Source: Hibiscus mutabilis (taxonomy: Eukaryota > Streptophyta > Magnoliopsida > Malvales > Malvaceae). From it: a stretch of 64,000 nucleotides of DNA. The stretch covers positions 20,530,969 through 20,594,968 of the forward strand of contig CM033752.1 in assembly GCA_019671005.1 (NCBI GenBank). Reading direction: 5' to 3'. Positions 9,805 to 20,908 of this stretch are shown here, piece after piece. How positions within the stretch are numbered: position 1 is the first letter of the stretch; each line of letters opens with the position of its first letter. The notes under the pieces were generated by a model that saw nothing but the letters and a program-made list of their open reading frames with translations, ran no database searches and had not been told where the DNA came from. The position numbers and the translations under genes were made by a program.

Positions 9805-9987
9805 TGTTGTAAATAGTTTTAGTTAGTTACTAATTAGTTTAGTTTGTTAACTAATTGGTTAGCTGCAGATTAGTTAGTAGTTACAGATTAATTAGTAATT
9901 CTGCTACTATAAATACATTGTAAATGTTAGTTATCGATCAATGCAATACAAAAATTATTCTTTTATATTCTCTCGTTGAATTTAACA
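9805..9987 (+). repeat. Copia 3' LTR
   Basis: It directly follows the polypurine tract. It starts TGTTGTAAATAG and ends ATTTAACA, giving the TGTT/AACA inverted termini. At 183 bp it is short, as in many plant copia elements, and contains a TATA-like CTATAAATAC near 9,907. No 5' LTR is in the window, and the sequence after it is gypsy pol, so the copia had inserted into a gypsy element. Confidence 0.8.
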
Positions 9988-10990
9988 ATATTATGCTTGC
10001 TAAAGAGATCTGAGTTGATCTGAAGAAAATCCAAGCCATTCTTAAATGAAAACCTCCTAAGAATGACATTGAAGTTTGAAGCTTCTTAGGCTTAGTCGAT
10101 TATTACATAAGGTTTATTAAATGATTTTCTATGATTGTTGCTCCAATAAATCAACTGCTCCGAAAGGATACGACTTTTCGTTGGTCTAAGAAATTGAAAT
10201 CTATTTTAACCGATGCCTTTATTTTAACACAACCAGAATTCGAAAAGGATCACACTGTATTTAGTGATGTTTTGCTTAAAATGTTGAGTTGTGTATTGAT
10301 GTAATAAAAATATAGTGGCATAAGTTTTTCGATGGCTCAAATCGCATGGGAAGAATTACCCGACGCACAAAGTCGAGCTTACAGCGGTCGTGCTTGCTCT
10401 AAAATTGGGAGACACTACTTGTTTGGTGAGAGGTACATGTTCACCAATCACAAGAGTTTAAAGTATATAGTGACTTAGAAATATCAAAATCTTCAACAAC
10501 GACATTGGATCGAACTTCTAAAAGATTACGACATTGGGTTGAACTTCAAAATGTTATGGTCGATGCGCTCAGACGCAAGACTTTTTCTGGTATATGTTTA
10601 AATCTTGTTCTTGAATTTGATACACATCTTAAACCCTTCGTAAATCGAATGTCCTTTGTTTCGTAGCCTTAAAAACTTTGAATGCCCATCTTCAATTCTA
10701 AAATGATGGAAGCCTTTTGGGTGAAATCCGAGTCAAGTCCACCTTTGTTCAACTTATCCGAGACTTACAATCAAGTGATGAATGAATGAATGAAGACAAT
10801 CTGAGACTGGATTGGCACTAGTGTAAACTTTGATTTTCTATGAATTATGATGATTTTCTTTGTTTTTGAAGCCTTCTTTGTGTACACAAAAACTTTTAAC
10901 TAAAACCAACATAGTGCTAGAGCTAAAATAACTCTTTTATTATGCATCTTGAAAGTGTCAAAATGTATCGGGACCTCCGAGAATTATAGT
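9988..10990 (+). pseudogene. Decayed Ty3/gypsy pol remnant (RT end, RNase H, integrase zinc finger)
   Basis: Fragmentary but ordered gypsy motifs across several frames: KIQAILK.KPPKN, SFLGLVDYY, a TTFRW block and the RNase H core FTNHKSLKYI followed by HWIELLKDYD. After these come a link region and finally VKMYRDLREL from the integrase zinc-binding segment at about 10,955-10,985. Many stops and frameshifts show this is the oldest layer here; the copia element at its left end inserted into it. A short unassigned stretch around 10,800-10,920 interrupts it. Confidence 0.75.
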
Positions 10991-13053
10991 GTTTAGATGC
11001 TTTATTATTTTTCGAGTTTAGAACTGTAGTTATCTGAATTGAAATCAAAATTTTCATTTATTTTATATTTAATTTTTATAATGTGAAGAATAAGTAGGTT
11101 ATATGTCAACTAATGAATATAATTTTAAAACAGTATATAAGATTTATTAATTATTTTCATTTAAAAATGAATTTTTTAGAAACATTTATAAAAATACCTT
11201 GAAAATTTATCAAATAAATGTAAAAAAATCATAAAATAAAATTATTTTGTCAAAATAAAGTAAAAATGTCAAAAGCCCAAAATTAATATGAAAACCATAA
11301 TTAAATTAAACCAAAACCTAATTAAAATGCATAGTTCAGAAAACCTAGAAACTCGGCCAAATTAATTTCACTTCTAATTACAACATCAAAAGTATTGGAA
11401 TTGTACAGTTAACTTTACAATAACTAAAAAGCCTACATTTATGTTTCATGTAAGGCGAAAGTCCAACCTGGATGCTTAAGGTAAAAATCATAATATTTTA
11501 AATTCGAACTTTAAAAATGATGTTATTGAAAAAGATAGACTATAAAATTTGAGAAAAAATATAATTTAATAATATATCCTAAGTTGAGGTAAAAGTTAAA
11601 AAGATGCGCAAGCGTAATGGCATCAAGCAAAGTTGGTTTTGAAGATGAGGGTGCCAAATGCCGGTACTGCAACCGTCGCAACGGTCCCATAATTATGTTG
11701 GTTACTCCCTAGTTTATTTTCTTCAAAGGGCATACAAACAAAGAAGATAACATCGTATTGGTCGACCCAGATTCCACCTCGGCCACTGAAATAAATAATG
11801 CACCCGACTAGCGGCGAATTTAAATTTTTTTTAATATTTATTTTTTTATAAAGGATATATAATTTTTTTTATCTTTACACGTTAAATTAATTTTTTAAGG
11901 AACAAATTCACTCTATTTTAAGTTTATTTCTGAAGAAATGGGGATACAGCTGCTCTTCTAGAAGACTGTATGCATCTACCGTTGCACCCGACACTACTAG
12001 AAATCCTCTTAGTAATTTTGAAATTCCAAATTGAATAAAAACGATTTTCATATGTATAATTATGATGAAAGCTACTATGTTCACATTACGATCACGAAGC
12101 ACAGTTTATTTAGCTGTGTTTGGTTGGAAAAAATATTAGATGGGTCTGGCTCACCACGTCATTCATGGCCCCATCTAATAATGATTTTTCATCTCATTTT
12201 TTTCAAGGTGAATCTTTACATCTTTCCTATATTTTATTAAATGAATGAATCTCATTAAAAAAGATCATAGATGACGTGATAAGTCGAGACCATATAATAA
12301 TTTCTGGTGATTGACACTTGAAAGAATGTTCTTAGAGCTAAGAATTTGCAACGGCTACGGGTCAAAGTGCTTGAACACACACTCTCAATATTTGTGTTTT
12401 ATGACTTTATTTAATAAAGCTCTAATTCCGATTTTCGTTCCTCTTCTATGTTCACTTATGAGATTTTGTCGTTATTCTTTAATTTGGTCCTCTATTTTTG
12501 TAACATCATTAATTAATTTAAATAATTGATATAAACTATCCATAACAAGTTGATTTAATTGGATAAAGTACTAGATTCTTTAAACAAAGTCAGAAGTTCG
12601 AATTTCGCCATTGTGAATGAAACAGTTGAGTTGGGAGGCTACCCTATAATGGGCCTCTAAAATATTTGATCTGAATTAGTCAACCAATGAATAGAATGCA
12701 AGTGATTAAACAAAAAAATAATAGAAACTCATCATATGGTTCAAATGAAAAATGAAACATTGTTATCCCTAAGTGATCTGGGATCGAATAACTTGTATGT
12801 ACAATATGCATACGTTGTTAAAAGACTAAGATCAATAAATAAATATTATCTATTAGAATGTTCAAAAATAAATTAATATCGTCATTTTTTCTAATTAAAT
12901 GCTTATATAATTTTTTTTCTTGAAAATAATTTTATTTCAAATTATTAAACTAAATCTCAAATTTAAATACAATAAAAAGACCGACATCAATTTTATCTTA
13001 TTTATGTATAAAAAAATCAACTTGTAATGAGTATAAGTGTTAATAGATGGATT
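10991..13053. other. No gene seen
   Basis: About 2 kb of AT-rich DNA with only short open frames and no recognisable domains. A slightly GC-richer patch near 11,600-11,810 and a short tRNA-like B-box phrase near 12,590 were inspected, but neither could be assigned. Confidence 0.5.
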
Positions 13054-13063
13054 AATGAGAAGT

Positions 13064-13974
13064 AGGGATGACAATAGATTTTGGACCCGACCCGACTTGA
13101 ATCCGTAAATTTATATCTGTTTTATAGGGTTTGGATCTTAAAATTTTGGACCCGACGGATTCAAGTCGGATCTGGATCTTCTGATTAAAGTGCGGATCCA
13201 GGTCCGGATCTGACACTAAGATCCAGACCTGGACCCGTTTATAGAAAGACCCACCTTTAGTTTTAAAATATTATTTCTCTTTCTTTGCTTTAATTTTATC
13301 TTTCACATTATTCTATAATATAATTTTTATTTATTTATGACAGACACTTTTGAAGGAACACATGCTTGTTCCACTATTAATGAAGATCGTGATGATGCAG
13401 AAGTGGTGAATATCATTTACATAGTAAAGAAGAAAGTTATTATATTACATAACTTTAATATTAATATTTAAATTTCACAAATATTAATTTTATTAAATAA
13501 TTTTTTCTCTTTGGTTGGTTGTTTCTTGTTTGTTTTAAGATGTTGATGATTTAAGTTGTGATGAAGACTAACACTCTAAGGAGATAGAAGTGCGGTATTC
13601 GGCTTGCGACAATAGAATGTTTTATGATCTACATTTTTTAATGTTTGTGTTATTCAAAAGACATTTGTGTAATTGTGTTGGAGTTTTTTTTGAGACTTTA
13701 GTTTATCGTTAGTTGTATTGAAATTAATTTTTCTTCCATTGGAGATGTGATGTGAAATTAGTCTGACAGTTTTATTACGTTAAAAAAAGGGTCGAATGGT
13801 CACTTTTTTAACAGACCCGTTTTGGACCCGAATCCGTGAGATCCGTTGGATTTGGATATGGGTCTCAATTTTCTAGACCCGCGGATCTGGGGCGAGTCTA
13901 GATCCAAGATGTGAAAATGGGTCTGGATCTGGATCCAGCTGAATCCGGTCCAGATCCGGCCCGTTACCATCCAT
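13064..13974. mobile_element. TIR-type non-autonomous DNA element (hAT- or Mutator-like)
   Basis: The ends are imperfect inverted repeats: AGGGATGACAAT at the left, ATGGATGGTAAC on the complement of the right. Both sides have long subterminal arrays of GGACCCG / GGATCC(A)G phrases in opposite orientation. The 10-base AATGAGAAGT flanks the element directly on both sides (13,054-13,063 and 13,975-13,984), as expected of a target duplication. Ten bases is longer than the usual 8 of hAT, though the TIR style resembles hAT; 9-11 would suit Mutator. The internal 0.6 kb encodes no recognisable transposase. Confidence 0.65.
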
Positions 13975-13984
13975 AATGAGAAGT

Positions 13985-14352
13985 GACTTTGTTCAAATAA
14001 CCCACAGAGGAACAGAGGGAGAGAGAGTCATCCACGGAGTCGGCGGTCGCAACTGGTGATCCCTTTGAGCCTGTTTTTAATTTTAATTAATTAAAGTATA
14101 GATAATTACATTCTTAAGATAAATATTGAGATTTAAAATAATATAATATAAAATAAAAATAATATAAGTATCTTTAATCAGTTGGTCAATTAGTAAATCT
14201 CAAAAGCTTCTTATTAGCAAATTCCGATTCCATTCCTTTGAAGTTTGATACTATACATGAATGAAAGCTAGGTAACATTCAAGTAATGTACTGATAAAAT
14301 CCACAAGGGGGAAAAATGGTCAGAAAATTATCCTAATCTCAACTGATCCAAA
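13985..14352. other. 3' flank of the MATE gene, nothing recognised
   Basis: AT-rich spacer containing the presumed 3' UTR of the minus-strand transporter gene. No clear polyadenylation pattern stands out. Confidence 0.5.
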
Positions 14353-15810
14353 TCAGACAGGTAAATTGTTTTGCTTTATGTCATGTAATAACCCTGAAGA
14401 TTCTTTGGAATCCGAATCAACTTTTAGTGTCCCATCCTGATTGATATGGTCACTATCATCCACAGGGTTCGCTCTGGTCAGTTCCTGAGCCCTCAAGGCT
14501 TGAAATTCCCAGTCCGTTCGAGTCACGACCAGCAACATGGTCACCACACACGAGCCTTGGGCGGCTAAAAGATCGAGCCAGAGACCTTTGAAATCGAACC
14601 CGGCAAAGAAACTCAGCCATACCGCAATCGGCATGCCTACAAGGTAAAAACATCCCAGGTTGATGTTGGCTCCTAGTTTTGGTCTGGCAGTGCCTCTTAA
14701 GACCCCACACCCTGTTGCTTGTGGGCAGTTCCCAAGCTCACACAGACCCAGAATAGGTAACACCATTGATGTCAAGGCAATGATTTCAGGGTCTTGTGTG
14801 AACATCGTAGCCCATTTCTTTCTAACAAGTATAGCGAAAACCAATGCTGAAAGCCCTATCATAGAGCTCGACGATAGGCCGAGGATGGCCGCCGTTTTCG
14901 CCTTGTTCGGATTGTTTGCTCCGAGCTCGTTTCCTACTCTGGTCGACACTGCAAAACTCAGAGACGATGGGAAAATGTAGATCAACGATGTGGTTTGAAT
15001 CAAAATCCCCATTGAAGCAACGGTTGCTTGTGGGTTCAACAACAAGCCACATAGCAAAATCATGATCTCGTACCACCACCATTCAAGGCAAACAGAAATG
15101 CAGCCTGGAATTGACAAATTCAACAAACATTTCCATTCTTTTAAGCACTCACTCGAGATTCCACCCCATGTTTTCTTATACATCCCGGAGATTTTAACGT
15201 AAACTATCAACGAAAAAACGAGGTTGAAGTTGGTCCAAATGGAGCCTAATGCAATGCCCTTGATACCGAGATTTAGGACCGAGACAAGGAAGTAGTTAAT
15301 GGGAATGTGAAGAAGAATAGCTAGTGCTGAACAGTACGTGAGAGGCAGAGTTATGGATTGAGCCCTCAAATACGTACGCAAAGGATGTAAAATTGATTGT
15401 GCTAGAAGATCCGGGAGAGAATAATGAATGTATGATTGAGCTTCATTGGCAATGTTTTCATCTTGTCCGCAAAAGAGAAGGATGTTTCTCATGTTGAACC
15501 ACAAACAAGATATTAAGATTGAAGTCAAAAGAAGCAAAAGTATCATTCTTTGCATGGTTAGTCCGAGGAGCTTGTATCTTTTGGCACCAAATGCTTGGCC
15601 GCAGATAGGTTCCATCCCCATAGCCAGGCCTGAAAGAACCGAATAGCCGGTGATGTTGGCGAATCCGATAGCAAGGGAGCCACCGGCTAAAGCCAGCTCC
15701 CCTAGACGGCCAAGAAACAGCATGGAAATCATGAAACGAGAGTAGAGCAAGAGCCAGGTCAGTACCATCGGCAAAGCTATGTTGGAAAAGCACTTTGCTT
15801 CTCCAATCAA
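14353..15810 (-). CDS. MATE efflux transporter, DETOXIFICATION (DTX48-50-like) subgroup
   Basis: A 485-residue, intronless multidrug and toxic compound extrusion protein, a cation-coupled antiporter with 12 predicted membrane helices in two six-helix halves. Recognisable motifs are MISMLFLGRLGELALAGGSL (helix 1-2), FANITGYSVLSGLAMGMEPI, CGQAFGAKRYKLLGL, the central CLEWWWYEIMILLCGLL and SLSFAVSTRVGNELGANNP. Further on are PILGLCELGNCPQATGCGVL, GTARPKLGANINLGCFYLVG and the cytosolic tail after VVTRTDWEFQ. The core is complete and free of stops over the MATE domain. The chosen ATG (MIGEAKC) leaves little N-terminus; family members carry about 20-40 more residues. An upstream ATG at 15,888-15,890 would supply them but is one base out of frame. 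Transported substrate is not predictable; subgroup members include plasma-membrane, Golgi and vesicle-localised proteins. Confidence 0.92.
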   Translation of the reverse strand: MIGEAKCFSNIALPMVLTWLLLYSRFMISMLFLGRLGELALAGGSLAIGFANITGYSVLSGLAMGMEPICGQAFGAKRYKLLGLTMQRMILLLLLTSILISCLWFNMRNILLFCGQDENIANEAQSYIHYSLPDLLAQSILHPLRTYLRAQSITLPLTYCSALAILLHIPINYFLVSVLNLGIKGIALGSIWTNFNLVFSLIVYVKISGMYKKTWGGISSECLKEWKCLLNLSIPGCISVCLEWWWYEIMILLCGLLLNPQATVASMGILIQTTSLIYIFPSSLSFAVSTRVGNELGANNPNKAKTAAILGLSSSSMIGLSALVFAILVRKKWATMFTQDPEIIALTSMVLPILGLCELGNCPQATGCGVLRGTARPKLGANINLGCFYLVGMPIAVWLSFFAGFDFKGLWLDLLAAQGSCVVTMLLVVTRTDWEFQALRAQELTRANPVDDSDHINQDGTLKVDSDSKESSGLLHDIKQNNLPV

Positions 15811-15890
15811 AAGAGACAGACATGTGTTTTCCGCTGTTGTGTCCTTGGGGTTAACATGTCTGTTTCTTGTACTTCAATGGAAGTAACCAT
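15811..15890 (-). other. Frameshifted N-terminal extension of the MATE gene
   Basis: From ATG at 15,888-15,890 the minus strand reads MVTSIEVQETDMLTP and then runs into another phase. In the next phase the sequence KDTTAENTCLSLL leads without a stop into LIGEAKCFSN of the main frame. One extra base in the CCCC run near 15,848-15,852 would join the two. Either the gene has lost a base here and relies on the internal start at 15,810, or the assembled base count is wrong. Confidence 0.6.
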
Positions 15891-16046
15891 TTCATGTTCC
15901 AGACTCCGTTTGCAAGATGATGAGACACAACAGCACATGGTTTTTGCACTTTTTAGGGTAACCCAAAGGAGAGAAATTTTGGGTATGATAGTTGATGGGA
16001 TGGCTGCTGAGATTTTAAAGAGACGGTAGGTTTTTAAGGGGCGGGG

Positions 16047-16112
16047 TATGCTGTTTTAGAGACAAAGGGAAGCGGTCCGTATGCTGTTTTAGAGACAAAG
16101 GGAAGCGGTCCA
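16047..16112. repeat. 33-bp tandem duplication upstream of the MATE gene
   Basis: The unit beginning TATGCTGTTTTAGAGACAAA and ending GAAGCGGTCC is present twice in direct succession with a 33-base period. It lies about 160-220 bases upstream of the outer MATE start, in its likely promoter or 5' UTR. Confidence 0.9.
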
Positions 16113-16883
16113 CCCAATCCAGGACGGCTTTTTTTTTAAAACAAAAAGGAAGGAAAAAAAGCGTAACAAAGTAAGCTTTCAATTTCTAACTGAAATTCTT
16201 TCCAGAAACATTTCAAGCTTCCTTTTATGACCAACTTGCCTTTATATATTTAATGTTTAGTCGAGTTTTCTCATCAAGAATTTAACGTATTCTAAATGAT
16301 ACGAGAATTTAAAATTTTCGATAAAATTGAACAAAATCAAAGTTCGGCCGGTTATAAGTCGGCCCAATTATGCACACATGGGGCTTGACTTATTTGTTGT
16401 TCAACCTCTAATTTCTCTTTGTTACTATATATATTTTATGTAACAGTGGTGGATTGGTTTGGTTGCTTTATAAAAGGTTTTGATATTCATTTTTTGTGCC
16501 TGATAATAAAAGAACATAAATGTGGAGATGTGCAAAGTATGTTATAGGATGGGCTATGCTTAGCAATGGTGTCGCATCAATATTTGTTTTCCTAATAGCT
16601 TGATTTAATTTCTTATTTTATTTCTCTTACATGTAGTAGCTCTGAAATTGAATGAAATAAGAGGCTGGGGTTTACCGGTCTATACCTATGATTTTTGTCT
16701 TGAACCAGGGGTCGGCCGGATGTGGACAATGCAGTGTCAAAAGGGAAATAGAGTTTTAAAACAGAAGCCGTATGTGAGCCTAGAGCAAGGACGGTGGCAC
16801 GCGCCCGCTAATATTCCCATGCCCCTGCCTGCCTGCCTTCACGTCTCTTTACGTATGATATTTATCAACTCAGTCATAAAAAT
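16113..16883. other. MATE upstream region, no gene recognised
   Basis: AT-rich spacer. A 91-codon open frame (16,648-16,923, plus) has no similarity I recognise and runs into the TIR of the next element, so it is not called. A TATATAAAG-like stretch on the minus strand near 16,240 is a possible but distant TATA box for the transporter. Confidence 0.4.
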
Positions 16884-17947
16884 TAGGCTTAAAAAGTTAA
16901 ATTTGCTAACAATAAAAAAATAATAAATTAAGCCCTCAAAATTTAAATTACATCTAATTTAGTCTTTCCGTTATGTTAAAAAAATTATAAAAAATTTACA
17001 AAAAATTTATAAAAATTCAAAAAAATTGTAAAAAGTAAACATATTAAATTATTTTTCCTTATTTTTCTTTAATTTTTTAATAAAAACAAAATAATAAAGT
17101 TTTCTATAAAACCCAAAGTTTAATTTCTTTCAAAAAGCCCCCTAAATCCCCAATTCAAGCATTATCCCCGATTCAACCACCGACCACTCCTTGTCGCAGG
17201 AAAACCCCTCCCATCTTCATCGTCCTACTATCGTCGCCAGATCCCACTGTCGTCCTTGTACCCATTCCCACCGTTTGATACTCCTTGCAACACCCAACCC
17301 GTTCTCCATCGATATTTATTTTCTCCACCACCATCGTCTGCCACAGTAGCAACAACTTTTATCGTCGATTAAACTGATTTGGGAATTTGGGAATGGGTTA
17401 GGATTTTGGGTTAGTGATTTGAAAATTTTAGGAATTTTGGAAAATTATGATTTTTTTGGGTTTTATAATTAATTTTTTTTAAAAAACTATTCAATTCTTA
17501 AATATTATTTCATTATAAATATTTATATTTTTTTTATTAATTATTAAAATTATTTTTATATTTTTTGATTTTAAGTAAAAAATATTTTATAATTTTATAC
17601 ATAATTTTAATTTTTTTACAAATTTAAATATTTTCTTATTTTAACTAATATTTTATAATTTTTAAGTTTATTTTTTTATAATTTTTTTGAATTTTAAATA
17701 TATTTTTATAATTTGAAATATTTTTTAAATTTGTAAATGATTTTTACGCTTTTTATGACGTGACACTTCTAGAGTGTGTCATGTGTCACCTTATTAATGA
17801 GTATTTGTGAGTTAGCGGTCAACGTTACAGAAGGGCTAAATTGATCGTAATTTGAATTTTGAGGGCTCAATTGGGGTGAAATTTTTTCATAATGGCTTAA
17901 TTATTTTTTTGATTTTTTGTTGAGGGCTAATTTGACCTTTAAGCCTA
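16884..17947. mobile_element. Long-TIR DNA element, about 1.06 kb, non-coding
   Basis: The left end begins TAGGCTTAAAAAGTTAAATT and the complement of the right end begins TAGGCTTAAAGGTCAAATTA. Both continue for 100 bases or more with AATTAAGCC, GAGCCCTCAAAATT(T/C)AAATTAC and ATTTAG(T/C)C.TT motifs, so the inverted repeats are long and imperfect. The centre is AT-rich with a GC patch near 17,160-17,360. No transposase is encoded. No clean target duplication was found. Mutator-like MITE is the best guess. Confidence 0.6.
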
Positions 17948-18897
17948 AAAATAAAATGATTTTATCAATAATCGGTTTGTTTAATAGAATGAATCACTAT
18001 ATGACTTAAGCAAGATCACTAGTTTGAATTCCCAGATCAATAAAGCTAATAAATTGGATATCGATGTTTATATTTATAAAATGATTTTATAAATGACTAA
18101 AATAAATTGTCTTATTTTTTAAATAGATAATAAAATATAAGGGTTGTTGATTGCTAAAATGAACTGGGGCCGGAGACGGTAGTCCGATGATGGTCCTGGT
18201 GGTTGTCCTCAGTCGAAGCTTGATTGTATCATCCTTGATTTATACTCTGATGTCTATTTTTTGTCCCCCCTTTCCCTTGTTTGCATGTTCCTTTTATATC
18301 GCTTGGACATGTGTCATGGCCGGGTTGTCGTGGAACACTGATGGGATTGGCTATGACTTGACATCTTAGGTTTGTGTTGTCATCCACAACAATCGCGCGA
18401 CCAGTCACGCGATCATAGAATATGATGCCATTCACAATCTGGCTTTGCTCGCCACATGTTGCGTAGAACCTTGCACAAGTCGTAGGTACTTGAAAGAGTT
18501 GATGTCTGTGGAGATCACGAGCGTCGTCACATGATCGCGGGATATTCGTTCCCTGTGGGATGCCTGGTCATGCTCACGGGCTATGCAATATTGACACGTG
18601 GCAGTAGGTATTTGAGGATACTAATAATTGCCCCTAGGTGAGGGAAGGTTATAAAGTGACCTTAGCAAACTTGAGAAGTAGAAAGCTCCTAGGGTGGAAA
18701 TTTTAGGGCGAAACAATGTTGAAATTTTAAGGATGAAGTGTCGTGTAAAGCTTTAAAGGGCATATATGATGGGTCACGTAATAAGGTTCCGTGATGAACC
18801 AGCCGGTTTTTCTTTAGGGTAAACCGCTATATGTGAAACATCATACATTAAACCTATTTTTTAGCGAAGCGTGTTGAGGATGACACGGTTCTTTGGT
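17948..18897. other. Upstream flank of the gag-like gene
   Basis: No domain recognised. The region 18,150-18,880 is less AT-rich than its surroundings and contains GATCGCG/CGCGATC phrases near 18,410 and 18,533. It may be a decayed LTR or promoter of the gag-like gene that follows, but no matching copy was found at the other end. Confidence 0.35.
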
Positions 18898-18905
18898 TAT
18901 AAATA
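18898..18905 (+). promoter_or_regulatory. Candidate TATA box
   Basis: TATAAATA lies about 100 bases upstream of the ATG at 19,001 of the gag-like pseudogene, a plausible RNA polymerase II promoter distance. Confidence 0.4.
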
Positions 18906-19000
18906 GGTTTTATTTTCTGTTTTCTAAGTTTTATTTTGGTTATCACATCAGCCGCTCTACGTTGGTTCTTGAAGAAAAGAACATATTTGCTTTTACTCTA

Positions 19001-20908
19001 ATGGCTAGTTTGTCTATTGTGGTAAGTGATGAAGTTCATTATACTATTAAGGGGGATGAGATGTTGAAAATGCTAGAGTGTCGAGGCCTTCGTGCTGTGA
19101 ACAACTTTCGTTATCGATTCAGTTTACATAAGGGGTCATGGCATCTGAACGCTTGTTCCAATGAGGGAAATCGTGGTGTTTGATTCCGCTTTATATTCTT
19201 TAGGCTGAGTTTTATCTACCGTTAAATTTGTTTTTCATGGATTGGTTAAACTGGTTTGACGTGACACCATATCAATTAAGTGGTGCTAGTTGGTGGATTT
19301 TAATGGCATATTTTTTGAATTGCAAAATGTATGGGGATGAACCCTCTATCATTGTTTTCTGTTATTGCTATAACATAATGTCTAGTCATGACAAGAATGC
19401 AAGGGGTTTTGTAAGCATTGGTCATTGTAAATGGAGGACATTGATGATGAAAAATTATGGTGTGAATCTTCGCTTGAACATGACGAAGTATATTAAAGTG
19501 GAGTGTAATTTTGGAAGTTTTTCGTTCTCTATTATATGAAGTTGACCTTCGAAGGATAGGGTTGCCCCACCTGATGTGCGAGAAATGTCACTTGACGAGT
19601 TGAAACTACTCAGGAGATTAGAAAGTGATCCGTCCTTGTGTTGTGAAGAAATATGCACTCTTAGGAATGTGTAGATGCATTGCCTAAAGGGAAAAAGACC
19701 CAATGGTTAGGATGAAGTTGATTTGAATGTTTTTTTTCTGAGGGCTCTTTAACGGGTGTACCGATTCAGGCATAGGCTTGGCCATTTGGTGTGGGGGCGA
19801 TGAACAAGTGGCAAGGGTTCTTCTAGGCACTGAAGATGAACCAGAGAATTTTTTTCCATGTATGTTGGCATTCGTACTTGTCGTTGGAAATATTGTGACA
19901 AAGATACTTCCCCAGGTGAATTTAGTAAGGAAGTGACTCATGTTGCTCTGAAAGATTATACTAGTGTCAGCCCATCTGGTTTCGGTTATGGTAGGGAGGG
20001 AAAGAAGTGGGTAATCTCAAGTTTGCCCGTTGTGTCTGATTTGGGAGATGAAGAAAGTTGCGTGCGTTTGGAACACAAGATAAAGAGGCTGATGGACAGG
20101 GGTATTAGTTCGTAATAATTTTTTTTGGAGAAAATAAAATTCTTTTATTTATTTGTATATGTTTTTGTTGACATATGTATCTTTTTTGTTTGTAGGGTAA
20201 TGATTTCCCCTTCGTAGGCTGCTGACAACAAATTAAGGGTTTCAGCTACTGTGTCGAATATGTCCATTTTTGCGTCTATCGTTGATCGATTGGGTTTGCT
20301 AGGCTTGGTGTAAGCAATGTCCTCAGAAGCTTTAAATAGCAGAATAATTAGTTTGCACTGCGCGTTAGTCTTAACTATTGTAGCGACGTCCTCTGTAGAC
20401 ATAATTCCTCTTACTTCTTGTGTGGGGACTGCCCCTGTCATTCAAAATGTCTCTATAGGGTCCTCGCTGGATGTTGTAGAAGTAGCAAATGAGAGTATGG
20501 TGAGGTGAATGAGAACTTATGGCTCTAAGAGGTGCATTTTGGCTGCCAAGGGTAAAACGTTAGGAAAAAGGCCCGTTTCTAATGTTGGGGTTGTTAAAGG
20601 TTTACTGGGGTTCGGTTTTGATGCTTCCCCTATTGTTACGGAGAGTCTTAGCTCTTCTTCTTTGATTGCAACTGATGTTGTTGGGGATATTACCTCTATT
20701 GGTTTAAGTACCATTTTGCCTATTTTCTATATGTCTTCAGGTGTGTTGATTAGTGTGTCATTGTGTTTAGTTTTGTATTTTTCTACTTAATTTTGTAATG
20801 GATTTTGTTTGTCGGTATCTTTGCAGGGATGCTTGTCATGGATTCTGTTCTTGTTCATTGTTTTGCGAGAAGTGAACCCCCTATGGTCGCACCTATTGGG
20901 GTCATGGG
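19001..20908 (+). pseudogene. Gag-like gene, 5' part (putative gypsy-type transposon protein family)
   Basis: From ATG (MASLSIVVSDEVHYTIKGDE) a decayed frame continues over several stops. A block with WLNWFDVTPYQLSGASWWIL, then CKMYGDEPSIIVFCYCY, resembles the plant 'putative gypsy type transposon' domain (Transposase_28 style), in which a region ending in a WxxL-like motif is followed by a short basic stretch. Possible introns end in TTTGCAG near 20,827 and TTTGTAG near 20,195. Two stop-free stretches (20,317-20,508 and 20,509-20,790) are rich in Ser, Thr and Val. The gene is interrupted at 20,908 by an LTR. The family assignment is by pattern only. Confidence 0.5.

Noticed and set aside
12560..12680. 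Possible tRNA-derived SINE (AGTTCGAATTTCGCC resembles a B box)
   Set aside because: No convincing A box at the right distance, no poly-A or poly-T tail, no target duplication.
14456..15823. Several frames of 60-120 codons overlapping the MATE gene on both strands
   Set aside because: They are shadows of the MATE coding sequence; the 121-codon frame at 15,458-15,823 is the same strand out of phase.
16648..16923. 91-codon plus-strand frame
   Set aside because: Runs into the TIR of a DNA element, has no known domain and no supporting context.
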